Shown here piece by piece: positions 10,216 through 23,393 of a stretch of DNA of 64,000 bases; the stretch's first letter is position 1, and every line of letters begins with the position of its first letter. The stretch is taken from assembly GCA_025667525.1 (NCBI GenBank), contig CM046874.1, forward strand, positions 663,542,963 through 663,606,962. Direction: 5' to 3'. The notes under the pieces are model-generated. The model saw only the letters and a list, made by a program, of their open reading frames with translations. It had not been told where the DNA came from and did not search any database. Both the position numbers and the translations under genes were made by a program. Origin of the DNA: Glebionis coronaria (Eukaryota; Streptophyta; Magnoliopsida; Asterales; Asteraceae).

Positions 10216-11252
10216 GCATTTACCCCTAAACAGGATCTTTGTCCTCAAAGATCATCTTATCTTACTACTCGCTTCTTATAGAGTTAAAGCCATGTGGGTA
10301 TTTCCTCCACATCCGATCTTTTCTCATAAGTGTAATCCATTACAATATGCAAGTTTCATCAAACGTAACTACATAAATAAGATCAGGCTTAATGTTGACT
10401 TACTTTCTCTATCCATGATGTTCACGGGTTTTTGATGAATGCAACTTTTCGCCGATCTAAATTTCATCAAGAAGAATTCAGATTTTCACTTGATAGGCAT
10501 TTTATCAAGTTCGATATACGAAACATAATTCACGCAGTCTTTGAAGTCCTAGGGTAGATCCAGCTTATATGCCTTTCAAACCAATCTTTTATATCATCTC
10601 AATGGTCCCATACAACGGGGACTTATATCCCATGATTTGTCAGATCATGAATTCATTTTTCCAAGGTTAAAATTTTTGGCATAACTTCGCTACCCATTTG
10701 GCACTTCAAGATCTACATTTCACATTCACATAACCTCTTGCCCACTACCGGCTGTCAATAATCAGATCCTAATTTCAATAATCATTTCAGATCTCGCGGG
10801 TCGGATATTTTGCAAGGATAGGTTCGCCATCATAGGAAACCTTAAACCTAAGAGACATGTCCAACCCACAATGGGTGTATGTCGGGTGTCTTCAACTCAA
10901 CTCCTGCTTACAGATGCTCTAAGATTTAGATCCTAACAAGATTAGGTCTCGATCCTAATACGATAGTTATCAAGGATAATCTCTCCAAAGGAAAACGACT
11001 ATACTGTCTATTACTAAAGTTCAATCATTTAAACATAAAACAGCACTTACATTACTTTGTATCGTTACTTTACCTCGTCCCTTCGATTTGGGGTAGTAAA
11101 CAGTACTCTCATCAAGGTTCGTTCCCAACGACTTCTGAGCAAATCTCTAGAAATTCGATGCGAAGCGGGGATCTTGATAAAGATGTTCGATACAAGCACA
11201 CTATGTTTACATAACTCTTTTGCATTTATCATTAACGGGAATGATGTTAGCA

Positions 11253-11295
11253 GATTTGGTTAGTCTATCGACGATGACCCAAATCGAATCAAATT
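11253..11295 (-). pseudogene. Integrase relic of A
   Basis: The minus strand reads FDSIWVIVDRLTKS, a conserved stretch around the first catalytic Asp of Ty3/gypsy integrases. Downstream, the frame meets stops within about 25 codons. The equivalent B relic is at 22086-22130. Confidence 0.75.
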
Positions 11296-12192
11296 CAGAT
11301 GATGACCTTTGCAATAGCTAGACGTTTACTAATGTATGAGGCGATGTCTGCCTTCATAATTTGTCATTAGTACAACTTCTTCAGACAAAGATACTTTTAG
11401 TCATAAATGACATAAATAGAATACTTATACTTACAAATTCCAACATAACTATATCTCACAATCCACCATATTTAGACAATCACATGTGGTCTTTAAAACA
11501 TTTAACGCTATCGACTTCTCAACTCTAATGGTTCACATTAGCCTCGAACCACTTTTTATTATCTATATTATCCTTTTTATAAACATTGTTTGTTTTTATA
11601 TCGTTCGGCAAATTATTTTGTACCTTCATTATTAAGAAATATATCCTAATTGGTTCTTTATCCATTTTATATAATATGTCAATATCTATATTCATTTTTC
11701 CTGATGATATAATTATCATGTCCATAATTCACTCAGATATTCTTTCTAATTATACGTCAGTAATTACGTTCACCTTCCTGATGAAATAAATATCACAACC
11801 GTATTTATTCAAAATTCTTTCTTCATATCTTCTATGTTTTAGTTCCGTCTTTACTATCATTTTTATCCGTTTTACTCAATCCGTCGTCTAAAGCGTCGGT
11901 AATTATTATAATTAATTAAATAATTATTAGTTAATTTTTATGAAGCGTAAAGGTTTTAAATTCCTTAGTTCTACCAATTATATAAAATGTTCAAAACAAA
12001 TTTGAATTTAATTAACAAGATTTTTGTTGATTTATCAAAAATGTTTAATAAGATTCGTAAATGTTCGAAAAAAACCTTTGTTTATACTTTAGTCAAAGTT
12101 TTCTTAGTTTGAAAAGCAAAATTTGTTGTTTCAAATTTCAAGTTATGGTTTAAATGGTTTTCCTCAATACTTTTTAAGTTATCTGGAGGTAG

Positions 12193-12239
12193 ACACAAAC
12201 ATTTACCCCTAAACAGAAGTTTAGTTAAATGGTTTGTGT
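12193..12239 (-). other. 47-bp imperfect hairpin with a second PPT copy (A)
   Basis: The arms are ACACAAAC/GTTTGTGT, then ATTTA/TAAAT, then CTAAAC/GTTTAG. They enclose ATTTACCCCTAAACAG, identical to the 16-mer at the 3' PPT (10218-10233). B keeps it at 22952-22998. It lies between the RT and integrase relics, where a central PPT would be expected. Confidence 0.6.
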
Positions 12240-12528
12240 ATAAGGGAATAATCCCTTAAAATCCTTTGTTAAAACATTCTTCAAGACATATTTCCATTAT
12301 CTTTTTAGTAATACTCAAAGTTTTTTTTTAAAAGGGCTCTTAATTTTTGAAGAGTCTATATGCATACATCTTACCATTATCTATTAATCACATGGTTGAA
12401 TCATGTAAAGGATTTAGTCTTTAATCTCATGTTAATTATTCAAGGTACAGGTTTTCGTTATTCGGCCAATTTTAGGGCAGTCTATAAATAATTATTAACT
12501 CATTATTATTCTTATATACAAACAAATA

Positions 12529-12648
12529 GTCCTTAATGATCACGAGCATGAATTTATCAAATCACAGCCTACACACGTAATTCACCAAATTTATGGATGC
12601 TACATGTGTATTAGTCAATCCAAACGACATCACGTGAAACTCATAATG
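12529..12648 (-). pseudogene. Reverse transcriptase relic of A with dead active site
   Basis: The minus-strand translation begins HYEFHVMSFGLTN, a classic gypsy RT segment. Forty codons on, the active-site motif reads IIKD instead of the family's (F/I)IDD, so the first catalytic Asp is Lys (AAG). A stop (TGA, 12562-12564) sits at codon 29 of this segment. No indel occurs across the 40 codons. B shows the same Lys and a stop at the same codon. Confidence 0.85.
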
Positions 12649-15600
12649 TTCATTACAAGTTCTGGATGTAGTGATTGGAATAGATAATCCTTTTCGCGGA
12701 CGTGAAATTGATGATAACCATGCCATGGATCAAATCTTTAAAACATACACTAGAACCTTGTAAATGATCGAACAAATCTTCCATTTCGAGTTATGGATAT
12801 CGTTTTCGATTGTCAATTTACTCAGTCACAGTAATCTATAAATATAAGGAATGATATCACCATAGCTCTTCATGATGACAGGCTTGGTATAATAAAATCT
12901 TTCTCCGACAACTCTCTTAGTTGTACGGTAATTCCTTAAATTCAGATGGTGCTGACGTACAGTGCACAAGCCACAGATGCAGCACCGGAAATATAATCAA
13001 TACCAAATTCAACTTGCCTTAATGGCAAAAGTTTAGGTAATTCACCAATAAATACCTCCTAAAGTTTCAAATAACATAAACATCCTTTAATAAATTCATA
13101 TTAGGTTCTTTCTAGATTATAATACCTATGACTAATTCACAATCATTCACAATATAATTTCAATTCTAAATACAGGATATCGTCATCCACCAAGAATTAT
13201 TTATATCACTTTTGATAATCAACATCTTATCATTTAGGGGAATTCAATTCGAGTTCCCGTCAATTAAGACAATGTCGTCATGTCATAATTAATCAATCCA
13301 TTCTACTGGCACTATCAACTTTCCAGTTTTATTGCCGTCGAAAAGATGTGAACTTCTCAAAAGACTAATAATAACTCATAATCCTTCACAAGTTCAGGGA
13401 TATTAGGATACACAATTACTATTAAAAGAGTAAGGTCAACGCATAATCTATGCGAGAGAATTTCAATTCAGATACATACGAAAACATTTAACGAATATGA
13501 ATATATCCCATGTTTTCATAATTTGAGTACGCATTCGAAAGCTCCTCGGATCATAACCCAGGTCATTCAAATGAAATCAAATCATAAGAAATGATAAGAA
13601 CGTCAATACATCCAGTCGGGTATCAACACTCGGTAATCATATACTTTTCCTAAGAATCTCACTACGGGAGAATTGGACAAGAAAGAATTGTCAATTGTCA
13701 AATAAGACAATTTCCACAGATGAGTAAATTCGACTCAGAAGAATAGGTGTTACAGGCACATATGTAGGTGTCCCTAACATTATGTCCTTATTTTTCACTT
13801 CTTATAGATCTCATAAAATTTAATCTTTCACAACCTTTAAAGAGAATGTAGTGTTTATTAATCAGTTTTATGGTGACTACTAGTCAGTCTTGCATAGTCC
13901 ATTCCAAATTGTATGTAGGCGCGCAACTATATACAATTTCAAGATTAACAATGCAATACTCAGTTCGTCAACATTATATCATCTATGTTTATAGTAAAAT
14001 CATCTTCATGCTAAATTCTTAAATAAGAATCAAAAATAAATTTACAAAGATTTTCTTTGTTATGAAATCAATTAAGTTTTCCAAAGTGTTTTATAAACAA
14101 CTTCATTTCGATAACGATCATTTATAAATCTCACTTTGAATAATCCATATAGTGATGAAAATTAAATTTTCTCAAAGGATACCGTTTTAACTTTATAAAA
14201 ACAATGAGTGATCTGCAAAAGAGTGATGAAAGCTTGTTCACCAAGAATTAACTTCAATCTAATAGGAAATGAGCTTAGCCAAATAATCATGAGGTTCATG
14301 ATCTCGATGGCACTCTAAAAGAATAATTCACAACGTAACTCAAATCGAGATGAGTACTTGTTCAACGGGTGCATCCCTAATGCGAACATTAGGATGAAGC
14401 AATAAGAGATAGATAACATCGATACATGTAAAATTTAGCTATCAAAGGTAGTCTTTTCATTAATCACAAACAAGTCGAATTGCACCGTAACACATTATGT
14501 GTCACTATGTCATACAATTCCAAGATCTCATCCTACCAACTGATGTCTCAGTTAAGTTAGGGATTATTTTTAAAGATACCACAATGAATACTAATCTACA
14601 AGAGTCATTAGGTGTTCCACATGTCCCGGAAGATCCATCGGTCCCAATTCAGAAGAAGATTTCTTCAATTTATTTCTTGGACACTGGGCATCCTCATTAG
14701 TGGACAATAGCCTAGGAACAACACTTAACACGGATCAACAATCAATTAAAACCTTATAATTCAATCACAGGACTTAACGACTTCCTCTTATCAATCTTAT
14801 ATTCCATACAAGTTAAATTTTTACTTCATTCAAGTTTCAACCAACTTATACTCAATTCGATATCCTTCCTCATTTTTAAATACTTCAACCTTATTCTTCG
14901 GCCTTATAAAGGCAATAAAAGCTCAATATGATCAACACTTAATTTCCAATCCTATTAGCTCTTACAACAACAATTGTCAAATGAGTCATTAATATGAAAT
15001 GACTTGATCATTCAACTTAGACTTCTCGGAAAGGTATTAGTGGCATGAGGCTTTTGGGTAATGGTTCCAATAACAGCCTCAAGTGCAACATTCACCCTTT
15101 CAATTTCAATTTAAGAATTGGATGACAAGGAATCAGATGACATCTTTCCAGGTGATAACGTTTTGTCAAACTCCACTCTATAAGAAAGATCGTCATGACA
15201 TCGATATCAGATTTAATCTCGCCAATTCTTTTTCAATATCACAATCAACTAATATCTACATTTCTACGAGTATCAACCATTTGTTGGGATCATAAATATC
15301 CACAACTTGGTTTAGATCTAGGATAGCTAGAATTCCTACGAGAATAGCTTCGATTAATTTACTAGGGGATTTAGGGTTACTTGTGACAATCGACGTCGTA
15401 TAAATACCTCATATAAAAATCAAAATAATCATCAAACAATCATGTAATAAAATTACATCATATATATATATATATAATCCAAGTTATATATATATTAAAA
15501 TAACACTTCTCAGTCTTGGCCTTGTCGGTAACTCGGGAATTCTTCGGCACCGTTATAGTCAAAAGATTTTTAGACATTTTTAGAAAAATGTTTATAATTA

Positions 15601-15666
15601 AAAGATTTTGAAATGTTTTATTCAAAACCTTGATTTTAAAAATCTTTCGTTCTCTATAACGAGAGC

Positions 15667-15678
15667 TCTGATGCCAAA
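15667..15678 (-). other. Primer-binding site of A (Met tRNA type)
   Basis: Plus strand GCTCTGATGCCA is the complement of a TGGTATCAGAGC-type PBS with one mismatch (G for A). It lies one base inside the right LTR. Confidence 0.75.
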
Positions 15679-15679
15679 C

Positions 15680-18600
15680 TGTAACACCCCCAAATTTATA
15701 CAACTCGATAAAGCGGAAGACTAGTTGGTGTTACGGGATAGCACATTACTCACATCATAGACAACGCATAAAAATCACGTCGTTTAATAATAAATCATTT
15801 CCATTCATAAATATCAAAGTTACATAGGTCCCAAGTCATTATATTTCATACAAAGTTTTATAAAATATTTGAATGGAAAAATATTGTTTAAGTGCGGGCC
15901 ATGAATTCTTGTCGTCTTCCCGAGAATTACCTTCAAGTACCTGAGATAAAACATGTTAAAAGGAAAGGTCAGCGATAACGCCGAGTCAATTCATAGAGTT
16001 TAATAAATTCCATCAATATAACTTTGGTATAAAATTAGTACCAAAAATCAATTCGTACAAATCATTGTAATAGGCCGTAAAATAGCCAAAATCATTTTAT
16101 ACAAATCTTTGTAATAGGCCATAAAATAGCCAAAGTTATTTTATACAAATCATTATCGAAAATCATAATATAGGCATTTGCCTTAAAAATTATTATACGA
16201 GCCAATGTCGTAAAAACATCATACAGTACGTCTTATAACGTTGTATAAAAATAAAAACCGTTATATGAATATGGTTATAAAAACCAAAACACAAACATAA
16301 TATCAATAGTATGACCCCGTATTGCTACTCAGGCAATACTTCGTAATTCGATGCGTCTAATAGTATTTCGTTAGTTTTGGATTATTATAAGCCGCATGAC
16401 ATTGTTACCTTACTAAACGAAAACGGGTAGCTAACCCGATACCAATTTTGCCCATCTAAAGTAGCGTGTCGTCACAAAGGTCACGCTATGGAAATCTTCT
16501 CATACATAAATTCGCTTACCAATCAATGTGGCACGACGGGGATCAACCGTCAAGGCGCGAACTGGGGTGATCGTCCCCAAATAGTACTATTAAATGCATA
16601 AGCGTCTACCAACTCCCGGTAGTTCACAATTCATGCTAATGGGAATTTTAGTGACATAACCTAACTTTAATAATCCATTTTAATTCATCTATCGGGTCCA
16701 TTAATCATTTATCGGGTCATACAATCGGGTCATTCAATCATTCGGGTCCAAAATCAATAAACAAACAATCGGGACAAATGGTGTCCTATTTAATAAAAAC
16801 TAACATGTTATCTCCCTCGCGGGTTTATAAAACATTTATAAAAACATTTAAAAGAGTGCGAGGCTATGAACTCACGTTGATGTGGGAAGACGATTATCGG
16901 CAACTCGGACGTACGGTACGTGCTTCAATCACGGAAACCTAGACAAATAATACTCGTCTTAGACTCATGTCTAATGACTTTATAAAAATATCAATTATAT
17001 ATACATATGATGATTATATATATATGATGATCAAGTGGGTTTACATATTCTCGTTTACTCATTTTAGTGTTATATGTCGATAACTTTATACTACTTTACT
17101 AGTTTTACTCGTTTACGTGTCTTAAGTCCAATAAGCTTATTATAAGTTATTTAACTTATTTTAATCCATTTTGTACCTATATTATCAGTATGTATACTTT
17201 CCAAGTTGGGCCTAAATAGGTTAAGCCCAATAGATTCTTTTTACAAGTTTTTATCCTATTTAGTCCATTTATTAGTCCAATATGTTTATTTTTAACTTGT
17301 TAATGTCCGTATGCCCTATAGTTCGGGTTTTATCGGTTTTTACTTGTTATACATGTCTATATATCAGTATATAAGTTTTATAAAATTTTCATTAGACGGG
17401 TCCAACCATCTAAGTTTTATTTAACAAAAACGTTAATTTTACGGCAATAGCCGAAAAGTCGTTAAAATCATGTTTATAGTTTTTATTACTTATAAACATT
17501 ATTTCACCACCATTTATATAATTTATCCATTTGATTAACCTTTTATATATATATTTATATAAATAAGTTTTATAAGTTAGTGGGTTTTTATTTTACATTT
17601 TATATATTAAAATGTGAGTGCTTATATAATAGTATTATTCTTTTATTTCCAAAAATCTGAATTTTAACTTCATCTTCACCAAAACTGCCATATCTTGAGT
17701 TCTATATGGAGATAGAAGCTCAAATTTTTATCATATAAACTACATGATATGTGATACATTTAACGCTTCTATAGATACTGTTGAATCATCTTCTAAATAT
17801 TTTCTAAAAATCGTCCAAAACAGTAACCTCAGATTTATACCCTAAACTTGTTTTGATCATATCTCACTCATTATTTTGATTCTATTGCATGGCCAACTCT
17901 CACATGTGTACAAGACCCATAGCTTACTGTAAATCCATTCTACTTCATCATTTTATCAGGTTATGACTTACTTCTTTACTTTTTTATACAGCCATCAAAT
18001 TTAACCAAGATTTTAACCTTGTTTCTTATGGTTTTTCACCTTTTTATCCATGATTATCAACAACAAATCCCCACATAACATTTTTATCCATGATTATCAA
18101 CAACAAATCCCCACATAACATTTTTATCATCATATAATCATCATAAATATATATAATAGGAAATAAAATACATGTTTACATAATTAAAATAACAAGAAGT
18201 TGAGGAGGACAATCTTTATACCACCATGATGATGTAGGTTGTGATCAAAACATGGATTTTGATGGAGAAACTTGTGCATAGCCAAGACCATCTTCATGAC
18301 CACCATGCTTCATGAACTCCTTGTGGAAAATCAGCCTCAAGACACTATGAAAACTCCTTCATGGATGTTATAATCACCACCATTCAATAGGGTTTCAAAG
18401 GGGCTTCAACATATGTAGAGATAACATAGAATTCCATGGTTAATTTTTGATCAAATGAGGGTGTTGTGGGAGAAAAGTGGACGGCATTATTGAAAGAGAG
18501 TGGGAGAGTTTAGTTGTTTTTGCATGTTACAAATGAGAGTAAGTGGTTTTTGGTAGCTTGTTTTGATGTGTATGTAGCTTACATTGTAAGCTTAGGAAGA

Positions 18601-19196
18601 CAAGTGTAGATAATAAGCTACATCTTGCCACATCTTGTGATGTGGTGGCTTACTTGGGCCGGTTTTGATGGGGGTGGGACAAGTGTCCCACTTGTCTCAT
18701 CCCCATTTATTTACGGGTACTCCTCGATTCTAGTTTCCTCGATTTGCGTGCCCTCGGGTCGTTTTACGAAAAATGTTTTTATAAATTATGAATCTACGTC
18801 ACAAAACGAATCCAATAAAAATTGTCTCATCAAAAACGGAGTTCAAAAACGTAAATACGTAATCCTAGGGTTTCCGGTTTAGTCGTAAAGGACATTAAAA
18901 TAAAATCGTAAGTCCTAATCTCTTCTCGTAAATTTTTGAGTTTATGAACCAACACAAATTTAAAACTCCAAAATAATATTCATGGACAAATTTATTTTCT
19001 GAAATGTCGGACTGCCACCAAAGTCGGTGTATGTAAACGTAAGCACGTAACGTTGAATCCTCCGGTTTAGACGTAGTCGATGCTACTTCAAGACGTAAAT
19101 CCAAATTTCTTCCCAAAAATAAGTGAGTTCATAAAATAATATTTTCAAATAAATATTGAGAATAAAATAATGACCATAAATTGACGGATTATCACA
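15680..19196 (-). repeat. Right (5') LTR of A, complete, 3517 bp
   Basis: Plus strand begins TGTAACACCCCCAAAT and ends GACGGATTATCACA. Its two ends match the B LTR (26423-29853), but the block at about 18190-18690 differs completely from B's 28850-29340. It contains a perfect 40-bp tandem duplication at 18041-18120. Position 18314 keeps the uninterrupted Copia-1 target site. Confidence 0.9.
18041..18120 (+). repeat. Perfect 40-bp tandem duplication
   Basis: Two identical 40-bp units, each starting TTTTTATCCATGATTATC, lie end to end. The B LTRs have a single copy, so this is a recent local duplication within A. Confidence 0.9.
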
Positions 19197-21051
19197 CCGT
19201 ATGTCCTATAGTTCGGGTTTTATCGGTTTTTACTTGTTATACATGTTTATATATCAGTATATAAGTTTTATAAAGTTTACATTAGACGGGTCCAACCATC
19301 TAAGTTTTATTTAACAAAAACGTTAAATTTACGGTATTAGCCGAAAAAGTCGTAAAAGTCATGTTTATAGTTTTATAACTTATAAAACTTAACAAGTTAC
19401 CATTTTTATAAAATTCCACTTATTTGCCATTGTACATATTTATATAAATGTATTATATAAGTTAGTGGGTTTTAATTTATATTTTATACTATTAAATTTT
19501 GAGTGCTTATATAATAGTATTATACTTTAATTTCCAAAATCTGATTTTTATCTTCACTTTCACCAAAACTGCCATATCTAGAGTTCTATATGGAGATAGA
19601 AGCTAAAATGTTTATCACATAAACTACATGATATGTGCTCCATTTAACTCTTCTATAGATACTGTTGAATCATCTTCTAAGTATTTTATAAAAATCGTCC
19701 AGAACAGTGAACTCAGATTTGTACCTTAAACTTGTTTTGATCATATCTCACTCATTACAATGATTCCATTGCATGGCCAACTCTCACATGTGTACAAGAC
19801 CCATAGCTTACTGTAAATACATTCTACTTCATCATTTTATCAGTTCATGACATGTTTCTTTACTGTTTTATACAGCCATCTAAATTAAGCAAGATTTTAA
19901 CCTTGTTTCTTATAGTTTTTCACCTTTTTAAGCATGTTTATCAACACCAAATCCCCACATAATACTTTTATCATCATATAATCATCATATACATATACAA
20001 TAGGAAATAAAATACATTTGTTATTTACAAAAATAACAAGAGAATATGGAGAGGATGATCTTCTTTACCAACCAAGTGTATTTCTTGTTTTTGGAAGACA
20101 AGAACTTGATGAACACCACAAGTAGCTCCAAGATCATCAAACACCAAGAACAATAGTTGAGAAATCAGCCCTAGGACATCACCAAATCACCTCCTTGGAT
20201 GTTAGGATCACCTACAATCTTCATATCTTCAAAGGGTCTTCATCTTGATCAAGTTTAAACACAAGATTTATGGTATAAACTTGATCAAAGATGGTGTTTT
20301 GTGGTGGTAAAAAGGGACGGCTAAAGGAGGGCGAGAGAGAGAGTTTAGGTGGTTTTTGCATGTAAGAAATAAGAGCAAGTGGTATGTGTGAGTAGTTTTG
20401 TGGTTTTGGTAAGTGTTTAGCTTATTTTATAAGCTTTAGGACAAGTGTAACACTTGTTTATTAAGTGTTAACACCTAAGGTGTTTGTGTAGCTTACTCTT
20501 GCCGTCCAAGAGTGGGGGTGGGGCAAGTTTATTCTTGTCTCATCCCCATTTAATTACGGGTATTCCTCGATTCTAGTTTCCTCGATTTGCGTGCCCTCGG
20601 GTCGTTTTACGAAAAACGTTTTTATAAATTATGAATCAACGGCACAAAACGAATCTAATAAAAATTGTTTCATCAAAAACGGAGTTCGAAAACGTAAATA
20701 CGTAATCCTAAGGTTTCCGATTTAGTCGTAAAGGACGTTAAAATAAAATCGTAAGTCCTAATCTTTTCTCGTAAATTTGTGAGTTTATGAACCAACACAA
20801 ATTTAAAACTCCAAAATAATATTCATGGACAAATTTATTTTTTTGAAATGTCGGACTGTCACCAAAGACGGTGTATGTAAACGTATGAACGTAACGTTGA
20901 ATCCTCCAGTTTAGACGTAGTCGACGCTACTTCAAGACGTAAATCCAAATTTCTTCCCAAAAATAAGTGAGTTCATATTGTAACATTAAAATAATGTGTT
21001 TAAATAATATTCGAGAATAAAATATCAACCATAAATTGACGGATTGTCATA
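19197..21051 (-). repeat. Left (3') LTR of B, truncated by insertion of A
   Basis: It aligns with 27999-29853; both are 1855 bp. It ends TCATA rather than TCACA, a point change at the LTR terminus. A 3' PPT (minus sense) follows at 21054. Confidence 0.87.
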
Positions 21052-22085
21052 GCATTTACCCCTAAACATGATCTTTGTCCTCAAAGATCATCTTACCTTA
21101 CTACTCGCTTCTTATAGAGTTAAAGCCATGTGGGTATTTCCTCCACATTTGGTCTTTTCTCACAAGTGTAATCCATTATAATACGCGAGTTTCATCAAAC
21201 ATAACTACGGGAATAAGATCAGGCTAAATGTTGACTTACTTTCTCTATCCATGATGTTCACGGGTTTCTGATGAATGCAACTTTTCGCCAATCTAAGCTT
21301 TACTAAGAACAATCAGATTTTCACTTGATAGGTATTCCATCAAGTTCGATATACGAAACATAATTCACGCAACTCTTGAAGTCCTAGGGTAGATCCAGCT
21401 GATATGCCTTTTAATCCCAACTTTTACATCATCTCAAGGGTCCCATACAACGGGGACTTATATCATATGATTTGTCAGATCAGGAATTCATTTTTCCAAG
21501 GTTAAAAATTGTGGCATAACTTCGCTACCCATTTGGCACTTCAAGATCTACATTTCATATTCACATAATTTCTTGCCCACTAACGGCATTCAATAATCAG
21601 ATCCTAATTTCAATAATCATTTCAGGTCTCGCGGGTCGAGTATTTTGCAAGGATAGGTTCGCCATCATAGGAAACCTTAAGCCTAAAAGACATGCCCAAC
21701 TCACAGTGGGTGTATGTCGGGTGTCTTTATCTCAACTCCTGCTTACAGATGCTCTAGTTTCTAAATCTTAACAAGATTCGATCTTGATCCTAATACGATA
21801 GTTATCAATGATAATATCTCCAAAGGAAAACGATTATACGGTTTATTACCAAAGGTCAATCATTCAAACATAAAACAGCACTTGTATTACTTTGTATCGT
21901 TACTTTACCTCGTCCCTTCGATTGGGGTGGTACATAGTACTCTCATCAAGGTTCGTTCTCAATGATTTCTGAGCAAATCTATAGAAATTCGATGCGAAGC
22001 GAGGATCTTGATAAAGACGTTCGATACAGGCACACTATGTTTACATAACTCTTTTGCATTTATCATTAACGAGAATGATATTAGC

Positions 22086-22130
22086 AGATTTGGTCAGTCT
22101 GTCGATGATGACCCAAATCGAATCTAATTC
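22086..22130 (-). pseudogene. Integrase relic of B
   Basis: The minus strand reads LDSIWVIIDRLTKS, matching the relic in A with two conservative changes. Stops follow shortly after. Confidence 0.72.
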
Positions 22131-23273
22131 AGATGATGACCTTTGCAATAGCTAGACGTTTACTAATGTATGAGGCGATGTCTGCCTTCATAATTTGTCA
22201 TTGGTACAATTTCTTCAGACAAAGATACTTTTAGTCATAAATGACATAAATAGAATACTTATACTTACAAATTCCAACATAACTATATCTCACAATCTCC
22301 ATATTTAGGCAACCACAAGTGGCCTTTAAAACATTCAACGCTATCGGCTTCTCAACTCTAATGGTTCACACTAGCCGTGAAACCTTTCACTATTTATATT
22401 ATCCTTTTTACAAACATTATTTATTTTTATATCGTTCAGCAATTTATTTTGCACCTTCATTATTAAAGAACACATCCTAATTGGTTCTTTATCTTTTATA
22501 CATAACGTGTCAGTAATTACGTTCACTTTTCTGATGAAATAGTTATCATGTCCGTATTTATTCAATAATTATTTCTTCACATTTTATGAGTTTTAGTTTC
22601 GTCGTATCTATAATTTTTATCAGTTTTTCTCATTCCGTCGTCTAAAGCGTCGATAATTATTATAATTAATTAAATAATAATTAGTTAATTTTTATGAAAC
22701 GTAAACGTAAAAATTTTAAATTTCTTAGTTCGACCAATTATATAAAATGTTCAAAAATAAATTTGAATTTAATTAACAAGATTTTTGTTGATTTATCGAA
22801 AATAATTAGTAAGATTCGTAAATATTTGAAAAATCTTTGTTTATATTTTGGTCAAAGTTTTCTTAGTTGAAAAGCGTAAATTATCGTTTCAAATTTCAAG
22901 TCATGGTTTTAAATGGGTTTCCTCAATTCTTCGTAGGTTGTCTTGAGGTATACACAAACATTTATCCCTAAACAGAAGTTTAGTTAAATGGTTTGTGTAT
23001 AAGGGGATAATCCCTTAAAATCCTTTGTTAAAACATTTGTCTAAACATATTTGCACTTTCTTTTTAGTATAACTCAAAGTCTTAAATGACTTCTAACTTT
23101 TGAAGAGTAAATTTATATTCCATTATCTATTAATCATATGGTTACATCATGTAAAGGATTAAGTCTTTAATCATATGTTAATCATTTAAGGTACAGGTTT
23201 TAATTGTTCGGCCAATTCTGGGCAATCTATATATAATTATTAACTCCTTCTTATTCTTATAAACAAACAAATG

Positions 23274-23393
23274 GTCCTTAATGATCACGAGCATGAATTT
23301 ATTAAATTACAGCCTACACACGTGATTCACCAAATTTATGAATACTACATGTGTATTAGTCAATCCAAACGACATCACGTGAAACTCATAATG
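23274..23393 (-). pseudogene. Reverse transcriptase relic of B with the same dead active site
   Basis: It starts HYEFHVMSFGLTN (23393 downwards) and reaches IIKD at 23274-23288 after the same number of codons as in A. The Lys codon is AAG in both copies. The codon that is TGA in A is TAA here. Confidence 0.85.

Larger units (their letters stand above)
10216..15679 (-). other. pol: Internal region of A: decayed gag-pol
   Basis: No long ORF survives. In minus-strand order it has the PBS at the right end, a presumed gag region too degraded to call, an RT relic (12529-12648), an integrase relic (11253-11295) and the PPT ATTTACCCCTAAACAG (plus-strand reading) at 10218-10233. A second copy of that 16-mer lies at 12201-12216 inside a hairpin. 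The whole region is collinear with B 21052-26422, including many of the same lesions. Confidence 0.8.
9333..19196 (-). mobile_element. Element A: degenerate Ty3/gypsy chromovirus-type element, minus strand
   Basis: On the minus strand the LTR begins TGTGACAATCCG and ends GGGTGTTACA. A Met-tRNA-type PBS lies next to the right LTR and a PPT next to the left LTR. The internal 5.46 kb holds decayed RT and integrase in chromovirus order but no usable ORF. The left LTR is cut by Copia-1. The right LTR is complete (15680-19196). Its outer end abuts the middle of another LTR of the same family at 19197, so A appears inserted in B's left LTR with predicted target duplication ccgta. Confidence 0.85.

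Noticed and set aside
9644..18882. An 85-codon ORF (9644-9901) repeated at 18625-18882
   Set aside because: It lies inside the two LTRs of element A. Its conservation follows from the LTRs being copies, and codon use shows nothing gene-like.
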